Shown one piece after another: positions 53,101 through 62,130 of a DNA stretch of 64,000 nt. The first letter of the stretch is position 1. Every line of letters starts with the position of its first letter. Made by a program: the position numbers and the translations under genes. The stretch comes from Streptomyces maremycinicus (GTDB lineage Bacteria; Actinomycetota; Actinomycetes; Streptomycetales; Streptomycetaceae): contig NZ_BBYG01000008.1 of assembly GCF_001184025.1 (NCBI RefSeq), forward strand, positions 496,001 to 560,000, written 5' to 3'. Below the pieces are notes generated by a model. That model was not told where the DNA came from and made no database searches. It saw only the letters and a program-made list of their open reading frames with translations.

Positions 53101-53210
53101 GGCCCGCAGTCGTTCACCGGATGTTCGCTCGGCGTTCGACTGCGGGCCGACGGGGTCGGTCGCGCCCGCGCGGCGGGGCCGCGCTCGGCGGAGCCGCGCG
53201 CCGCGAGAAA
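53101..53210. repeat. Hairpin and degenerate intergenic repeat between accE and mmpB
   Basis: GGCCCGCAGTCG (53101-53112) and CGACTGCGGGCC (53137-53148) are a perfect 12-bp inverted repeat with a 24-base loop. From about 53157, GGTCGCGCCCGCGCGGCGG and CGGCGGAGCCGCG form an altered, reverse-oriented copy of the hairpin repeat found three times at 2654-3060. Confidence 0.65.
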
Positions 53211-53235
53211 AGGCCGGCGAGAAGGTGGGCGGTGC

Positions 53236-53445
53236 TCAGCTCGGCCAGTAGGTGCGGGTCCAGGACGCCCGGCCCGGGTGCGGGACCCGCTGTGCCGCGA
53301 TGCGGGACGGGTCGGACCACGCGTCCCTCGGGGTGTCCGCGCCGGACGGGGCGGCCGCCGCCGCCGCGGCGCGGGCCCGGACCACCGCCAGGGCGGCGGC
53401 GAGCTCCTCGGGGGTCGGATTGCCCCGTACGACCTTGATCGTCAC
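53236..53445 (-). CDS. accE: Acyl-CoA carboxylase epsilon subunit
   Basis: 69 residues from GTG with AAGGAG upstream, nine bases after the beta-chain stop. The N-terminal IKVVRGNPTPEELAALA-type segment (here VVRGNPTPEELAAALAVVRA) and the C-terminal WSDPSR...W.R.YWPS are typical of AccE/PccE. The epsilon subunit binds alpha and beta chains and strongly raises activity of actinobacterial carboxylases. Ala-rich linker in the middle. Confidence 0.9.
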   Translation of the reverse strand: MTIKVVRGNPTPEELAAALAVVRARAAAAAAAPSGADTPRDAWSDPSRIAAQRVPHPGRASWTRTYWPS

Positions 53446-53454
53446 AGCGGCTCC

Positions 53455-55068
53455 TTAGAGGGGGATGTTGCCGTGCTTCTTCGGAGGGAGGGATTCCCGC
53501 TTGGTGCGCAGCTGACGCAGGCCGCGCACGATGTGCCGACGCGTGTCGGACGGCATGATCACCGAGTCGACATAGCCGCGCTCGGCCGCGACGTAGGGGT
53601 TGAGGAGGGTGTCCTCGTACTCCCGGATCAGCCGGGCGCGCACCGCCTCCAGGTCCTCACCGCTCGCCGCCGCCTCCGCGATCGTGCGGCGGTGCAGGAT
53701 GTTGACCGCGCCCTGGGCGCCCATCACGGCGATCTGGGCGGTCGGCCAGGCCAGGTTGAGGTCCGCTCCCAGGTGCTTGGAGCCCATGACGTCGTAGGCG
53801 CCGCCGAAGGCCTTGCGGGTGATCACCGTGATGAGCGGGACCGTCGCCTCGGCGTACGCGTAGATCAGCTTGGCGCCGCGGCGGATGATGCCGTCGTGCT
53901 CCTGGTCGACGCCGGGCAGGAAGCCGGGCACGTCCACGAAGGTGACGACCGGGATGTTGAACGCGTCGCAGGTGCGGACGAAGCGGGCCGCCTTCTCCGA
54001 GGCCGTGATGTCCAGACACCCGGCGAACTGCATCGGCTGGTTGGCGACGATGCCGACCGGGTGGCCCTCGACCCGGCCGTAACCGGTGAGGATGTTCGGC
54101 GCGAACAGCGCCTGCGTCTCGAAGAACTCGGCGTCGTCCAGCACATGCTCGATCACCGTGTGCATGTCGTACGGCTGGTTGGCGCTGTCCGGGACGATGG
54201 AGTCCAGCTCCAGGTCCTCGTCGGTGACGGACAGGTCCGCCTCCTCCGGGAACACCGGGGCCTCGGAGAGGTTGTTGGACGGCAGGTACGACAGCAGCTG
54301 CTTGACGTACTCGATGGCGTCCTTCTCGTCGCCGGCCATGTGGTGCGCCACGCCCGACACCGCGTTGTGGGTGCGCGCGCCGCCCAGCTCCTCGAAGCCG
54401 ACGTCCTCGCCGGTGACCGTCTTGATGACGTCCGGACCGGTGATGAACATGTGCGAGGTCTGGTCCACCATCACCGTGAAGTCGGTGATCGCCGGCGAGT
54501 ACACCGCGCCGCCCGCGCACGGGCCGACGACCAGGCTGATCTGCGGGATAACGCCGGACGCGTGCGTGTTGCGGCGGAAGATCTCGCCGTACGCGCCCAG
54601 CGAGGCGACCCCCTCCTGGATCCGCGCGCCGCCGGAGTCGTTGATGCCGATGACCGGGCAGCCGGTCTTCAGCGCGAAGTCCATGACCTTGACGATCTTC
54701 TGGCCGTAGACCTCGCCGAGCGCTCCGCCGAACACCGTGAAGTCCTGGGAGAAGACGGCGACCGGACGGCCGTCGACCGTGCCGTAGCCGGTGACGACGC
54801 CGTCGCCGTACGGACGGTTGTTCTCCAGGCCGAAGTTGGTGGAGCGGTGCCGTGCGAACTCGTCCAACTCGACGAACGACCCCTCGTCGAGGAGCAGCTC
54901 GATCCGCTCACGGGCCGTCAACTTGCCCTTGGAGTGCTGCTTCTCGACGGCACGCTCCGAACCGGCGTGCGTCGCTTCCTGGATGCGGCGCTGGAGATCC
55001 GCGAGCTTGCCCGCGGTCGTGTGGATGTCGATCCCTGGGATCTCGTGGCGCTCTTCCGGCTCGGACAT
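53455..55068 (-). CDS. pccB: Propionyl-CoA carboxylase beta chain (carboxyltransferase)
   Basis: 537 residues. Two crotonase-fold halves: [19 protein letters not shown] and the oxyanion segment [12 protein letters not shown] in the first, [20 protein letters not shown] and [12 protein letters not shown] in the second. The residue in AYDVM is Asp426, which corresponds by motif to Asp422 of S. coelicolor PccB, the residue that selects propionyl-CoA (AccB has Ile). It transfers CO2 from biotin to propionyl-CoA, giving methylmalonyl-CoA for polyketide and odd-chain metabolism. Operon with accE; divergent from birA. Confidence 0.95.
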   Translation of the reverse strand: MSEPEERHEIPGIDIHTTAGKLADLQRRIQEATHAGSERAVEKQHSKGKLTARERIELLLDEGSFVELDEFARHRSTNFGLENNRPYGDGVVTGYGTVDGRPVAVFSQDFTVFGGALGEVYGQKIVKVMDFALKTGCPVIGINDSGGARIQEGVASLGAYGEIFRRNTHASGVIPQISLVVGPCAGGAVYSPAITDFTVMVDQTSHMFITGPDVIKTVTGEDVGFEELGGARTHNAVSGVAHHMAGDEKDAIEYVKQLLSYLPSNNLSEAPVFPEEADLSVTDEDLELDSIVPDSANQPYDMHTVIEHVLDDAEFFETQALFAPNILTGYGRVEGHPVGIVANQPMQFAGCLDITASEKAARFVRTCDAFNIPVVTFVDVPGFLPGVDQEHDGIIRRGAKLIYAYAEATVPLITVITRKAFGGAYDVMGSKHLGADLNLAWPTAQIAVMGAQGAVNILHRRTIAEAAASGEDLEAVRARLIREYEDTLLNPYVAAERGYVDSVIMPSDTRRHIVRGLRQLRTKRESLPPKKHGNIPL

Positions 55069-55178
55069 CGGGATGTGGCTCCCTGCCTGCTCAAAAGGGG
55101 GGACGGTTACTCATCCGTAGAGTAGTGCTGGCCCTGGGGATCGGCAGTGCGGCATTCAACACACCTAGGGTGGCTTGC

Positions 55179-56045
55179 ATGACACCGCGAGATGCAGCAG
55201 ACGACGGCGGCGGCCGGTGGTCCGATCTGGACCGTCCGCCCCTCAACGCCCCGGCACTGCGCCGGGCGCTGGTACGGGAGGGCGGGCTGTGGTCGCGCGT
55301 GGACGTGGTGCAGAGCACCGGTTCCACCAACTCCGACCTGGTGGCGGCGGCCGGCGCGGGCAAGGCGGCCGAGGGCGCGGTCCTCGTCGCCGAGGAGCAG
55401 ACCTCGGGGCGCGGCCGGCTGGACCGACGGTGGACCGCGCCCCCGCGCTCCGGGCTCTTCTTCTCCGTGCTGCTCACGCCGGCCGAGGTGCCGGTGGCCC
55501 GCTGGGGCTGGCTGCCGCTGCTCACCGGGGTGGCCGTGGCGACCGGCCTGGCCCGGGCCGCGGGCGTCGACACGGCACTCAAGTGGCCCAACGACCTCCT
55601 GGTGACCGTCGGGGGAGAGGAACGCAAGGCGGGCGGCATCCTCGCGGAGCGGGCCGGGCAGGAGGCCGTGGTCATCGGTGTCGGCCTCAACGTCACGCTG
55701 CGCGCGGACGAGCTGCCGGTGCCCCAGGCGGGATCGCTGGCCCTCGCCGACGCGCTCACCACGGACCGGGACCCGCTGCTGCGGGGTGTCCTGCGCGCGC
55801 TCGAGGAGTGGTACGGGCGCTGGCGGACGGCCGGCGGCGACCCGGCGGCGAGCGGTCTCCAGGAGACGTACGCGGCCGGGTGCGCGACGCTGGGACGAAC
55901 GGTACGGGCCGAGCTGCCGGGAGACCGGTCGATCGTCGGCGAGGCGGTCGCGGTCGACGGGGACGGACGGCTCGTGATCGCCACGAAGGAAGGGGTACAG
56001 GAGCCGGTGGGCGCGGGGGACATCGTGCATCTGAGACCGGCGTGA
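55179..56045 (+). CDS. birA: Biotin-protein ligase (BirA without DNA-binding domain)
   Basis: 288 residues. The ATG is eight bases after TAGGGT, a -10-like element, with no ribosome site, so a leaderless transcript is likely. Ligase signature: VQSTGSTNSDLV near residue 46, EEQTSGRGRLDRRW near 73 (biotinyl-AMP loop), LKWPNDLLV near 132, KAGGILAE near 147, VIGVGLNV near 165; the C-terminal SH3-like domain ends the protein. The first 35 residues are not a helix-turn-helix, so it is a catalytic ligase rather than a biotin repressor. Its substrate, the carboxylase alpha chain, is encoded nearby. Confidence 0.94.
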   Translation: MTPRDAADDGGGRWSDLDRPPLNAPALRRALVREGGLWSRVDVVQSTGSTNSDLVAAAGAGKAAEGAVLVAEEQTSGRGRLDRRWTAPPRSGLFFSVLLTPAEVPVARWGWLPLLTGVAVATGLARAAGVDTALKWPNDLLVTVGGEERKAGGILAERAGQEAVVIGVGLNVTLRADELPVPQAGSLALADALTTDRDPLLRGVLRALEEWYGRWRTAGGDPAASGLQETYAAGCATLGRTVRAELPGDRSIVGEAVAVDGDGRLVIATKEGVQEPVGAGDIVHLRPA

Positions 56046-56160
56046 CCCGGACGCCGGGCGGCCTCGCCCCGTCGAACCGGACGGAGTGAGCTGGCGCACA
56101 CCTGCCGTAGAGTTGAGGCCGGTCGATACCTGACCGCGGAAGATCGGAAGGGCAGCAGGC

Positions 56161-57312
56161 GTGACCGTCGACGACACGGGCTCCGGCGCGGGCGCGGACG
56201 GCCGGGGAAACCTGCCGTCCGCCGAACCCGTCGATCCGGGCGACCCCGGAGAGGACCCGCATCCTCTCGCCCTGCGCCTCGAACAGCTCATCCTCGGCGC
56301 CGAGCGGCGCTACACCCCGTTCCAGGCCGCCCGCAGCGCCGGTGTCTCCATGGAGCTGGCGTCGCGCTTCTGGCGGGCCATGGGCTTCGCCGACATCGGG
56401 CAGGCCAGGGCCCTCACCGAGGCCGACGTCCTCGCCCTGCGGCGCCTTGCCGGCCTCGTGGAGGCCGGGCTGCTGAGCGAGGCGATGGCCGTGCAGGTGG
56501 CACGGTCCACCGGGCAGACCACCGCCCGTCTGGCGGAATGGCAGATCGACTCCTTCCTGGAGGGGCTGACCGAACCGCCCGAGCCCGGGATGACCCGCAC
56601 CGAGGTCACGTATCCCATCGTCGAGCTGCTGCTGCCCGAACTGGAGGAGTTCCTCGTCTACGTCTGGCGCCGCCAGCTCGCCGCCTCGGCGGGCCGGGTC
56701 GTGCAGGCCGCCGACGACGAGGAGATGGTCGACCGGCGGCTGGCCGTCGCCTTCGCGGACCTCGTCGGCTTCACCCGGCTGACCCGGCGGATGGAGGAGG
56801 AGGAACTCGGCGAACTCGTCGAGGCCTTCGAGACGACCGCCGCCGACCTGGTCGCCGCGCGCGGCGGGCGGCTGATCAAGACGCTCGGCGACGAGGTGCT
56901 CTACGCGGCCGACGACGCGGGCATCGCCGCCGACATCGCGCTGCTGCTCGTCGAGACGATGAGCAACGACGAGACGATGCCGGAACTGCGCGTCGGCATG
57001 GCCTTCGGCACGGTCACCACCCGGATGGGCGATGTCTTCGGCACGACGGTCAACCTGGCCTCCCGGCTGACCTCGATAGCCCCCCGGGACGCGGTCCTCG
57101 TCGACAGCGCCTTCGCCGAGGAACTGATCCGCACCGGCGACGCCCCGGCCTCGGAGGCCGAGGCGGCCGAGGAGGCGGCGGCCGCCGAGAAGGAGGGCGA
57201 GGAGCCGCCGAAGTACCGCTTCGCGCTCCAGCCGATGTGGCAGCGGCCGGTGCGCGGCCTCGGTGTGGTCGAGCCCTGGCTGCTGACCCGCCGCAACGAC
57301 GTCGACGGCTAG
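56161..57312 (+). CDS. cya: Class III adenylate cyclase
   Basis: 383 residues from GTG with GGAAGGGC upstream. An N-terminal regulatory domain (about 35-175; FQAARSAGVSMELASRFWRA resembles the Rv1264-type autoinhibitory, pH-responsive module) is followed by the catalytic domain. This has FADLVGFTRLTRRM (first metal Asp), IKTLGDEVLYA (base-selecting Lys and second metal Asp) and FGTTVNLASRLT. An acidic Glu/Ala insert (residues about 325-345) interrupts the end. It makes cAMP, which in S. coelicolor affects germination and development. The length fits S. coelicolor Cya. Confidence 0.93.
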   Translation: MTVDDTGSGAGADGRGNLPSAEPVDPGDPGEDPHPLALRLEQLILGAERRYTPFQAARSAGVSMELASRFWRAMGFADIGQARALTEADVLALRRLAGLVEAGLLSEAMAVQVARSTGQTTARLAEWQIDSFLEGLTEPPEPGMTRTEVTYPIVELLLPELEEFLVYVWRRQLAASAGRVVQAADDEEMVDRRLAVAFADLVGFTRLTRRMEEEELGELVEAFETTAADLVAARGGRLIKTLGDEVLYAADDAGIAADIALLLVETMSNDETMPELRVGMAFGTVTTRMGDVFGTTVNLASRLTSIAPRDAVLVDSAFAEELIRTGDAPASEAEAAEEAAAAEKEGEEPPKYRFALQPMWQRPVRGLGVVEPWLLTRRNDVDG

Positions 57313-57333
57313 GACGGGCCCAGGGCGCGTCCG

Positions 57334-58032
57334 TTACCGGGCGGGCTCGGTCCGGGGCCTCGGTACGGCGGCCCCGAGGGGGTCCACGCACAGGCCGATG
57401 ACGGGAACGCAGACGCCCGGCCGACGTGGATCGTCGGACTGCTCCGGCTGGGGCGCGGGTGCGGCCGTGGTCGGGGCGGGGGCCGGTGCGGCCGGGGGCG
57501 ACGTGGGTCGCGGTGCGGCGGTCCTCCCGGGCGCCGGGGCGCGGGGCGCGGGTGCGGCCGGGGTGTAGGTGGCGCCCGGGGTGAGCGAGACGGACGTCGG
57601 CGCGCCGGGGACGCCCGGGACCAGGCTCGCCTCGGGGGCCGGTGTGGCGCTCGCTCCGCCCATCGCGCTGGGCGCGGTCGGTGAGGGCATGACGGCGGCG
57701 GACGGGCCGGCCGGGCGGTCGGTGCCGGTGCCGGTGCCGGTGTCGGCGGCGGGAGTGTCGTCGGTGCCCGCGACCGGTTCCGGCCGGGGTTCCGCCTCCG
57801 CCGTGCCGTAACCGCCGGCGCCACCCGGGTCGGGGGTCAGCCGGACGAGACTCAGCACCCCGGCGGCCAGCGCGAGGCCGCCGGCGGCGAACAGCACCTT
57901 GCGGGGACGGGGACGGCGGTGCCGCCCACGCGGGCGCGGCAGCCACGGCGCGCCGGTCTCACCGGACGCCGCCTCCTCCCGCGCAGCCGTCTCGTACGGC
58001 CCGGTCCAGGTGCTCACCGGTGTGCTCGTCAT
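57334..58032 (-). CDS. Single-pass protein with Pro/Ala/Thr-rich extracellular part
   Basis: 232 residues. The basic cytoplasmic segment (RGRHRRPRPRKV) at about 35-46 is followed by one helix (about 47-65) and a long low-complexity Pro/Ala/Thr outer part. It ends with a short Cys pair motif, PGVCVPVIGLCVDPLG, the only ordered-looking piece. A GTGTGT/GTGCCG hexanucleotide repeat encodes TGTGTGTD near residue 100. Possibly a wall-spanning protein; no family recognised. Confidence 0.7.
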   Translation of the reverse strand: MTSTPVSTWTGPYETAAREEAASGETGAPWLPRPRGRHRRPRPRKVLFAAGGLALAAGVLSLVRLTPDPGGAGGYGTAEAEPRPEPVAGTDDTPAADTGTGTGTDRPAGPSAAVMPSPTAPSAMGGASATPAPEASLVPGVPGAPTSVSLTPGATYTPAAPAPRAPAPGRTAAPRPTSPPAAPAPAPTTAAPAPQPEQSDDPRRPGVCVPVIGLCVDPLGAAVPRPRTEPAR

Positions 58033-58224
58033 CGCGTTCTCTCCCCGGTGCGGTCGCGCCCCCGATGCGCCGGGGCGGACGCACGTTATGCGCTCCCGTG
58101 CCCGATGCGGGCGGAGTTGGGCGTCATGTCACTCGAACGGGTTCACGGGCCTGGAATCCGGGGGCGTGGGCTCCGGGCCGCTCTTTCGTCTCCCGGCCCC
58201 GGCTGGGATGATCGGGCGAGCGTT

Positions 58225-58240
58225 GTTAACCCGCGTTAAC
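58225..58240. promoter_or_regulatory. GTTAAC-CCGC-GTTAAC candidate operator
   Basis: Two GTTAAC palindromes separated by four bases end 11 bases before the GTG of the enoyl-CoA hydratase gene, immediately ahead of its GGAGGG ribosome site. TTAAC is rare in such GC-rich DNA, which makes a repressor site plausible. The rest of the gap, 58033-58224, shows nothing else. Confidence 0.55.
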
Positions 58241-58251
58241 CGGAGGGTGTC

Positions 58252-59079
58252 GTGAGCGGTGTCGGGAACGGTGTCATGAGCGAGGAGAGGTTCGGGGAGT
58301 TCGTCCTGGTACGGCGGCACGGGGACGGCGGGCACGTCGCCGAGCTGGTCCTGGACCGGCCGAAGGCCATGAACGCCGTCTCCACCGACATGGCCCGGTC
58401 GATCGCCGGCGCGTGCGCGGCGCTGGGCGGGGACCGGGACGTACGGGTCGTGGTGCTGACCTCGACGCACGAGCGGGCGTTCTGCGTCGGCGCCGACCTC
58501 AAGGAGCGGAACTCCTTCAGCGACGCCGAGCTGCTGCGCCAGCGGCCGCTCACCCGCGCCGCCTACACCGGGGTGCTCGAGCTGCCCGTGCCCTCGGTCG
58601 CGGCGGTGCACGGCTTCGCGCTGGGCGGCGGCTTCGAACTGGCCCTGGCGTGCGACGTGATCGTGGCCGACCGTACGGCCGTGGTCGGGCTGCCCGAGGT
58701 GTCGGTGGGCGTGATCCCCGGCGGCGGCGGTACCCAGCTGCTGCCGCGCCGGGTGGGGGCGGCCCGGGCGGCCGAGCTGGTGTTCAGCGCCCGCCGGGTG
58801 GAGGCGGCCGAGGCGCGGGACCTGGGGCTGGTGGACGTCCTGGTGGAGGAGGGGCGCGACCGGGAGGAGGCGCTGGCGCTGGCCGCGCGGATCGGTGCGA
58901 ACTCGCCGGTGGGCCTGCGGGCGGCGAAGCGGGCGCTGCGGCTGGGGCAGGGGCTGGACCTGCGGGCCGGGCTCGAGGTCGAGGACGCGGCCTGGCGGTC
59001 GGTGGCCTTCTCCGGGGACCGGGCGGAGGGCGTGGCGGCCTTCAACGAGAAGCGGAAGCCGCAGTGGCCGGGCGAGTGA
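58252..59079 (+). CDS. Enoyl-CoA hydratase/isomerase family protein
   Basis: 275 residues from GTG with GGAGGG upstream; an ATG eight codons later is possible. Crotonase motifs: LVLDRPKAMNAVS near 35, FCVGADLKERNSF near 77 (first oxyanion half), ALGGGFELALACDVIVAD near 118 with the first catalytic Glu (FELAL), and the second catalytic Glu in VGLPEVSVGVIPGGGGTQ near 142. Suitable for 2-enoyl-CoA hydration in fatty or branched-chain acid degradation. A GTTAAC-type operator lies directly upstream. No other beta-oxidation gene is adjacent. Confidence 0.92.
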   Translation: MSGVGNGVMSEERFGEFVLVRRHGDGGHVAELVLDRPKAMNAVSTDMARSIAGACAALGGDRDVRVVVLTSTHERAFCVGADLKERNSFSDAELLRQRPLTRAAYTGVLELPVPSVAAVHGFALGGGFELALACDVIVADRTAVVGLPEVSVGVIPGGGGTQLLPRRVGAARAAELVFSARRVEAAEARDLGLVDVLVEEGRDREEALALAARIGANSPVGLRAAKRALRLGQGLDLRAGLEVEDAAWRSVAFSGDRAEGVAAFNEKRKPQWPGE

Positions 59080-59178
59080 GGGAGCGGGGAGCGGGCGACA
59101 CGCGACCGGAGGTGCGCTCATCACTCTCCGTGCCTCTTCGGTGTCCCCTTTCGGGCTGAATGTCCCTAGCCTGGGGAG

Positions 59179-60321
59179 ATGGGTGAGGACAGACGCCTGG
59201 TGGCCGTGGTGGCGCTCGCGCAGGGGATGGCGGCGGCGCACACCCCTCGCGAGTCCTGGCGCGCTGCCGCGCTCGGTGCCTGCCGGGCGCTGTCCGGGGG
59301 GTTCGCCGCGCTCTCGGTGTGGGAGCGGGACCTCGGGCGGCTGCGCGTCCTGGTGAACGTGGGGGAGCGGGCCGCGGGCGAGGACGAGTTCCCGGACGGC
59401 GAGGCCTATCCGGTGCACCAGTTCCCCGAGATCACCGAGTTCCTGCACGAGCGCTGGGTGGCCGGCGGCGAGCCCAACGCCTGGGTGGAGACGGCCCAGG
59501 GCCCCGCCGCCGGGCGCCCCGGCTACTGCCATCAGCGCGTCGCCGCCCTGCGGCGCCGGGGCCGGGGCTCCTGTGTGGTCGCGCCGATCGTGCTGCACGG
59601 CCGCGCGTGGGGCGAGCTGTACGTCGCCCGGCCCGTGGGCACCCCCGTCTTCGACCGGGCCGACGCCGACTTCGCCACCGTCCTCGCCGCCGTCGTGGCC
59701 GCCGGACTGGCCCAGACCGAGCGCCTGGAGGAGGCCCGCCGGCTCGCCTTCACCGACGCGCTCACCGGTCTGGCCAACCGTCGCGCCGTCGACGTACGGC
59801 TGGAGGAGGCGGTCGAGCGGCACCGCGCGGAGGGGGTCGTCGTCAGCCTCGTGGTGTGCGACCTCAACGGGCTGAAGCGGGTCAACGACACCCTGGGGCA
59901 CGCGGTCGGGGACCGGCTGCTGGAGCGCTTCGGGTCGGTACTGTCGCTGTGCGGGGCCATGCTGCCCGGAGCGCTGGCCGCCCGGCTCGGCGGCGACGAG
60001 TTCTGTCTGCTGGCCGTCGGTCCGCCCGCCGACGAGGTCGTCAAGGTCGCCGACGACCTGTGCCGACGGGCCGGGGAGCTGGAGCTCGGCGAGGGGGTGG
60101 CCTGCGGGGTCGCCTCCACCGAGGACCCCATCGGGCCGGTGTCCTCCGCCCGCAGACTGTTCCGGCTGGCCGACGCCGCCCAGTACCGGGCGAAGGCGGT
60201 GCGCGCCGCCCGGCCGGTGGTCGCCGGGCGGGAGGGGCCCGACGATCCCGTCGTACGCCTCGCCGACGAGCCCTCCCACGAGCGGCCCGGGGAGCGCCGG
60301 CGGTTCCGCGGCCGACGGTGA
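59179..60321 (+). CDS. GAF-GGDEF protein, diguanylate cyclase
   Basis: 380 residues. A GAF sensor domain occupies about 10-180 (ACRALSGGFAALSVWERDLG; SCVVAPIVLHGRAWGELYV). The GGDEF domain occupies about 190-350, with FTDALTGLANRRAVD at its start and the intact active site RLGGDEFCLL. No RxxD inhibitory site precedes it at the usual distance, so product inhibition may be lacking. It would make cyclic di-GMP, the messenger that keeps BldD active in Streptomyces. From memory it corresponds to the S. coelicolor protein called CdgE. Confidence 0.9.
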   Translation: MGEDRRLVAVVALAQGMAAAHTPRESWRAAALGACRALSGGFAALSVWERDLGRLRVLVNVGERAAGEDEFPDGEAYPVHQFPEITEFLHERWVAGGEPNAWVETAQGPAAGRPGYCHQRVAALRRRGRGSCVVAPIVLHGRAWGELYVARPVGTPVFDRADADFATVLAAVVAAGLAQTERLEEARRLAFTDALTGLANRRAVDVRLEEAVERHRAEGVVVSLVVCDLNGLKRVNDTLGHAVGDRLLERFGSVLSLCGAMLPGALAARLGGDEFCLLAVGPPADEVVKVADDLCRRAGELELGEGVACGVASTEDPIGPVSSARRLFRLADAAQYRAKAVRAARPVVAGREGPDDPVVRLADEPSHERPGERRRFRGRR

Positions 60322-60399
60322 GGATGTGATCTGTTCGGTAAGGGGTGAAGCCGGTACCCACTGGTGACATCTCGGTCTTCACTGCGTACGCTCCTGAAT

Positions 60400-61944
60400 A
60401 TGGATATGCACACTGTGGTGGTGGGGACGTCCGGCGTGACCGCGTCCGACGTCCTCGCCGTGGCGCGCGGCGGCGCCAGGATCGAGCTCTCCGGGGAGGC
60501 GGTGGCGGCCCTCGCCGCGGCCCGCGAGATCGTGGACGCGCTGGCGGCCAAGCCCGAGCCCGTCTACGGCGTCTCCACCGGGTTCGGCGCCCTGGCCACC
60601 CGGCACATCAGCCCGGAGCTGCGCGCCCAGCTCCAGCGCAACATCGTCCGCTCGCACGCCGCCGGCATGGGCCCGCGGGTCGAGCGCGAGGTCGTCCGGG
60701 CGCTGATGTTCCTGCGGCTCAAGACCGTCTGCTCCGGGCACACCGGCGTCCGGCCCGAGGTCGCGCAGACCATGGCCGACATCCTGAACGCCGGTATCAC
60801 CCCGGTCGTCCACGAGTACGGCTCCCTCGGCTGCTCCGGCGACCTGGCCCCGCTCTCGCACTGCGCCCTCACCCTGATGGGGGAGGGTGACGCGGAGGGC
60901 CCCGACGGCGCCGTACGGCCCGCCGGCGAGCTGCTCGCCGAACACGGCATCACGCCCGTCGAGCTGCGCGAGAAGGAGGGCCTGGCGCTCCTCAACGGCA
61001 CCGACGGCATGCTCGGCATGCTGGTCATGGCCCTCGCCGACCTCGACATGCTCTACAAGTCCGCCGACGTCACGGCCGCGCTCAGCCTGGAGGCGCTGCT
61101 CGGCACCGACAAGGTGCTCGCCCCCGAGCTGCACGCCATCCGCCCGCATCCCGGTCAGGGCGACTCGGCCGCCAACATGCTCGCCGTGCTGGCCGGTTCG
61201 GAACTCACCGGCCACCACCAGGACGACGCGCCCCGGGTCCAGGACGCCTACTCGGTGCGCTGTGCCCCGCAGGTCGCCGGCGCCGGCCGCGACACCATGG
61301 CGCACGCCCGGCTCGTCGCCGAGCGGGAGCTGGCCTCGGCCGTCGACAACCCGGTCGTCCTGCCCGACGGGCGCGTCGAGTCCAACGGCAACTTCCACGG
61401 CGCGCCGGTCGCCTACGTCCTGGACTTCCTCGCCATCGCCGTCGCCGACCTCGCCTCCATCGCCGAGCGGCGCACCGACCGGCTGCTGGACAAGAACCGC
61501 AGCCACGGCCTCCCGCCGTTCCTCGCGGACGACGCCGGTGTCGACTCCGGGCTCATGATCGCCCAGTACACGCAGGCCGCGCTGGTCAGCGAGCTGAAGC
61601 GGCTGGCCGTACCCGCGTCCGCCGACTCCATCCCGTCCTCCGCGATGCAGGAGGACCATGTGTCGATGGGCTGGTCGGCGGCCCGCAAGCTGCGCACCGC
61701 CGTCGACAACCTCACCCGCGTGATCGCCGTCGAGCTGTACGCCGCCACGCGCGGAGTGGAGCTGCGCGAGGGGCTGGCTCCCGCCCGAGCCACCCGGGCG
61801 GTCATCGAGGCCGTGCGCGAGGCGGGCGTGCGGGGCCCCGGCCCGGACCGCTTCCTGGCGCCCGACCTCGCGGCGGCGGACGCCTTCGTCCGCGAGGGAC
61901 GGCTCGTCGCCGCGGTCGAGACGGTCACCGGACCGCTGCGCTAG
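60400..61944 (+). CDS. hutH: Histidine ammonia-lyase
   Basis: 514 residues. It eliminates ammonia from histidine to give urocanate. The N-terminus MDMHTVVVGTSG matches Streptomyces HutH. The MIO cofactor segment is GSLGCSGDLAPL: Cys145-Ser146-Gly147, with Cys in place of the usual Ala. YGVSTGFGAL (catalytic Tyr), QRNIVRSHAAG and SNGNFHGAPVA complete the site. A second ATG two codons later is possible. A strong terminator follows 36 bases after the stop, so it is a single-gene unit; no hut repressor gene is near. Confidence 0.96.
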   Translation: MDMHTVVVGTSGVTASDVLAVARGGARIELSGEAVAALAAAREIVDALAAKPEPVYGVSTGFGALATRHISPELRAQLQRNIVRSHAAGMGPRVEREVVRALMFLRLKTVCSGHTGVRPEVAQTMADILNAGITPVVHEYGSLGCSGDLAPLSHCALTLMGEGDAEGPDGAVRPAGELLAEHGITPVELREKEGLALLNGTDGMLGMLVMALADLDMLYKSADVTAALSLEALLGTDKVLAPELHAIRPHPGQGDSAANMLAVLAGSELTGHHQDDAPRVQDAYSVRCAPQVAGAGRDTMAHARLVAERELASAVDNPVVLPDGRVESNGNFHGAPVAYVLDFLAIAVADLASIAERRTDRLLDKNRSHGLPPFLADDAGVDSGLMIAQYTQAALVSELKRLAVPASADSIPSSAMQEDHVSMGWSAARKLRTAVDNLTRVIAVELYAATRGVELREGLAPARATRAVIEAVREAGVRGPGPDRFLAPDLAAADAFVREGRLVAAVETVTGPLR

Positions 61945-61980
61945 GTCGGACCGCCGCGCCGGGTCGGACACCGGCTTGCG

Positions 61981-62017
61981 CGAAGGGCCCCGCCGCGGGA
62001 TGCGGCGGGGCCCTTCG
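61981..62017 (+). terminator. Perfect 16-bp hairpin terminator after hutH
   Basis: CGAAGGGCCCCGCCGC (61981-61996) and GCGGCGGGGCCCTTCG (62002-62017) with a five-base loop. Confidence 0.88.
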
Positions 62018-62034
62018 GTGTGCGCGGGCCAGTC

Positions 62035-62130
62035 GGCTGCCTCGGCTCGGCTGCCTCGGCTTGGATGCTTCGGTTCGGCTGCCCCGGCTCGGCCGTAGGC
62101 TCGGGCGCCCGGGCTCGGGCGCCCCGGCTA
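62035..62130. repeat. 14-bp minisatellite beyond the end of a lipoprotein gene
   Basis: Units of GGCTGCCTCGGCTC: 62035-62048 and 62049-62062 are nearly identical, 62063-62076 and 62077-62090 are close, and diverged copies continue to 62130, where the last includes the stop codon of the minus-strand lipoprotein gene. No spacers. Confidence 0.85.
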
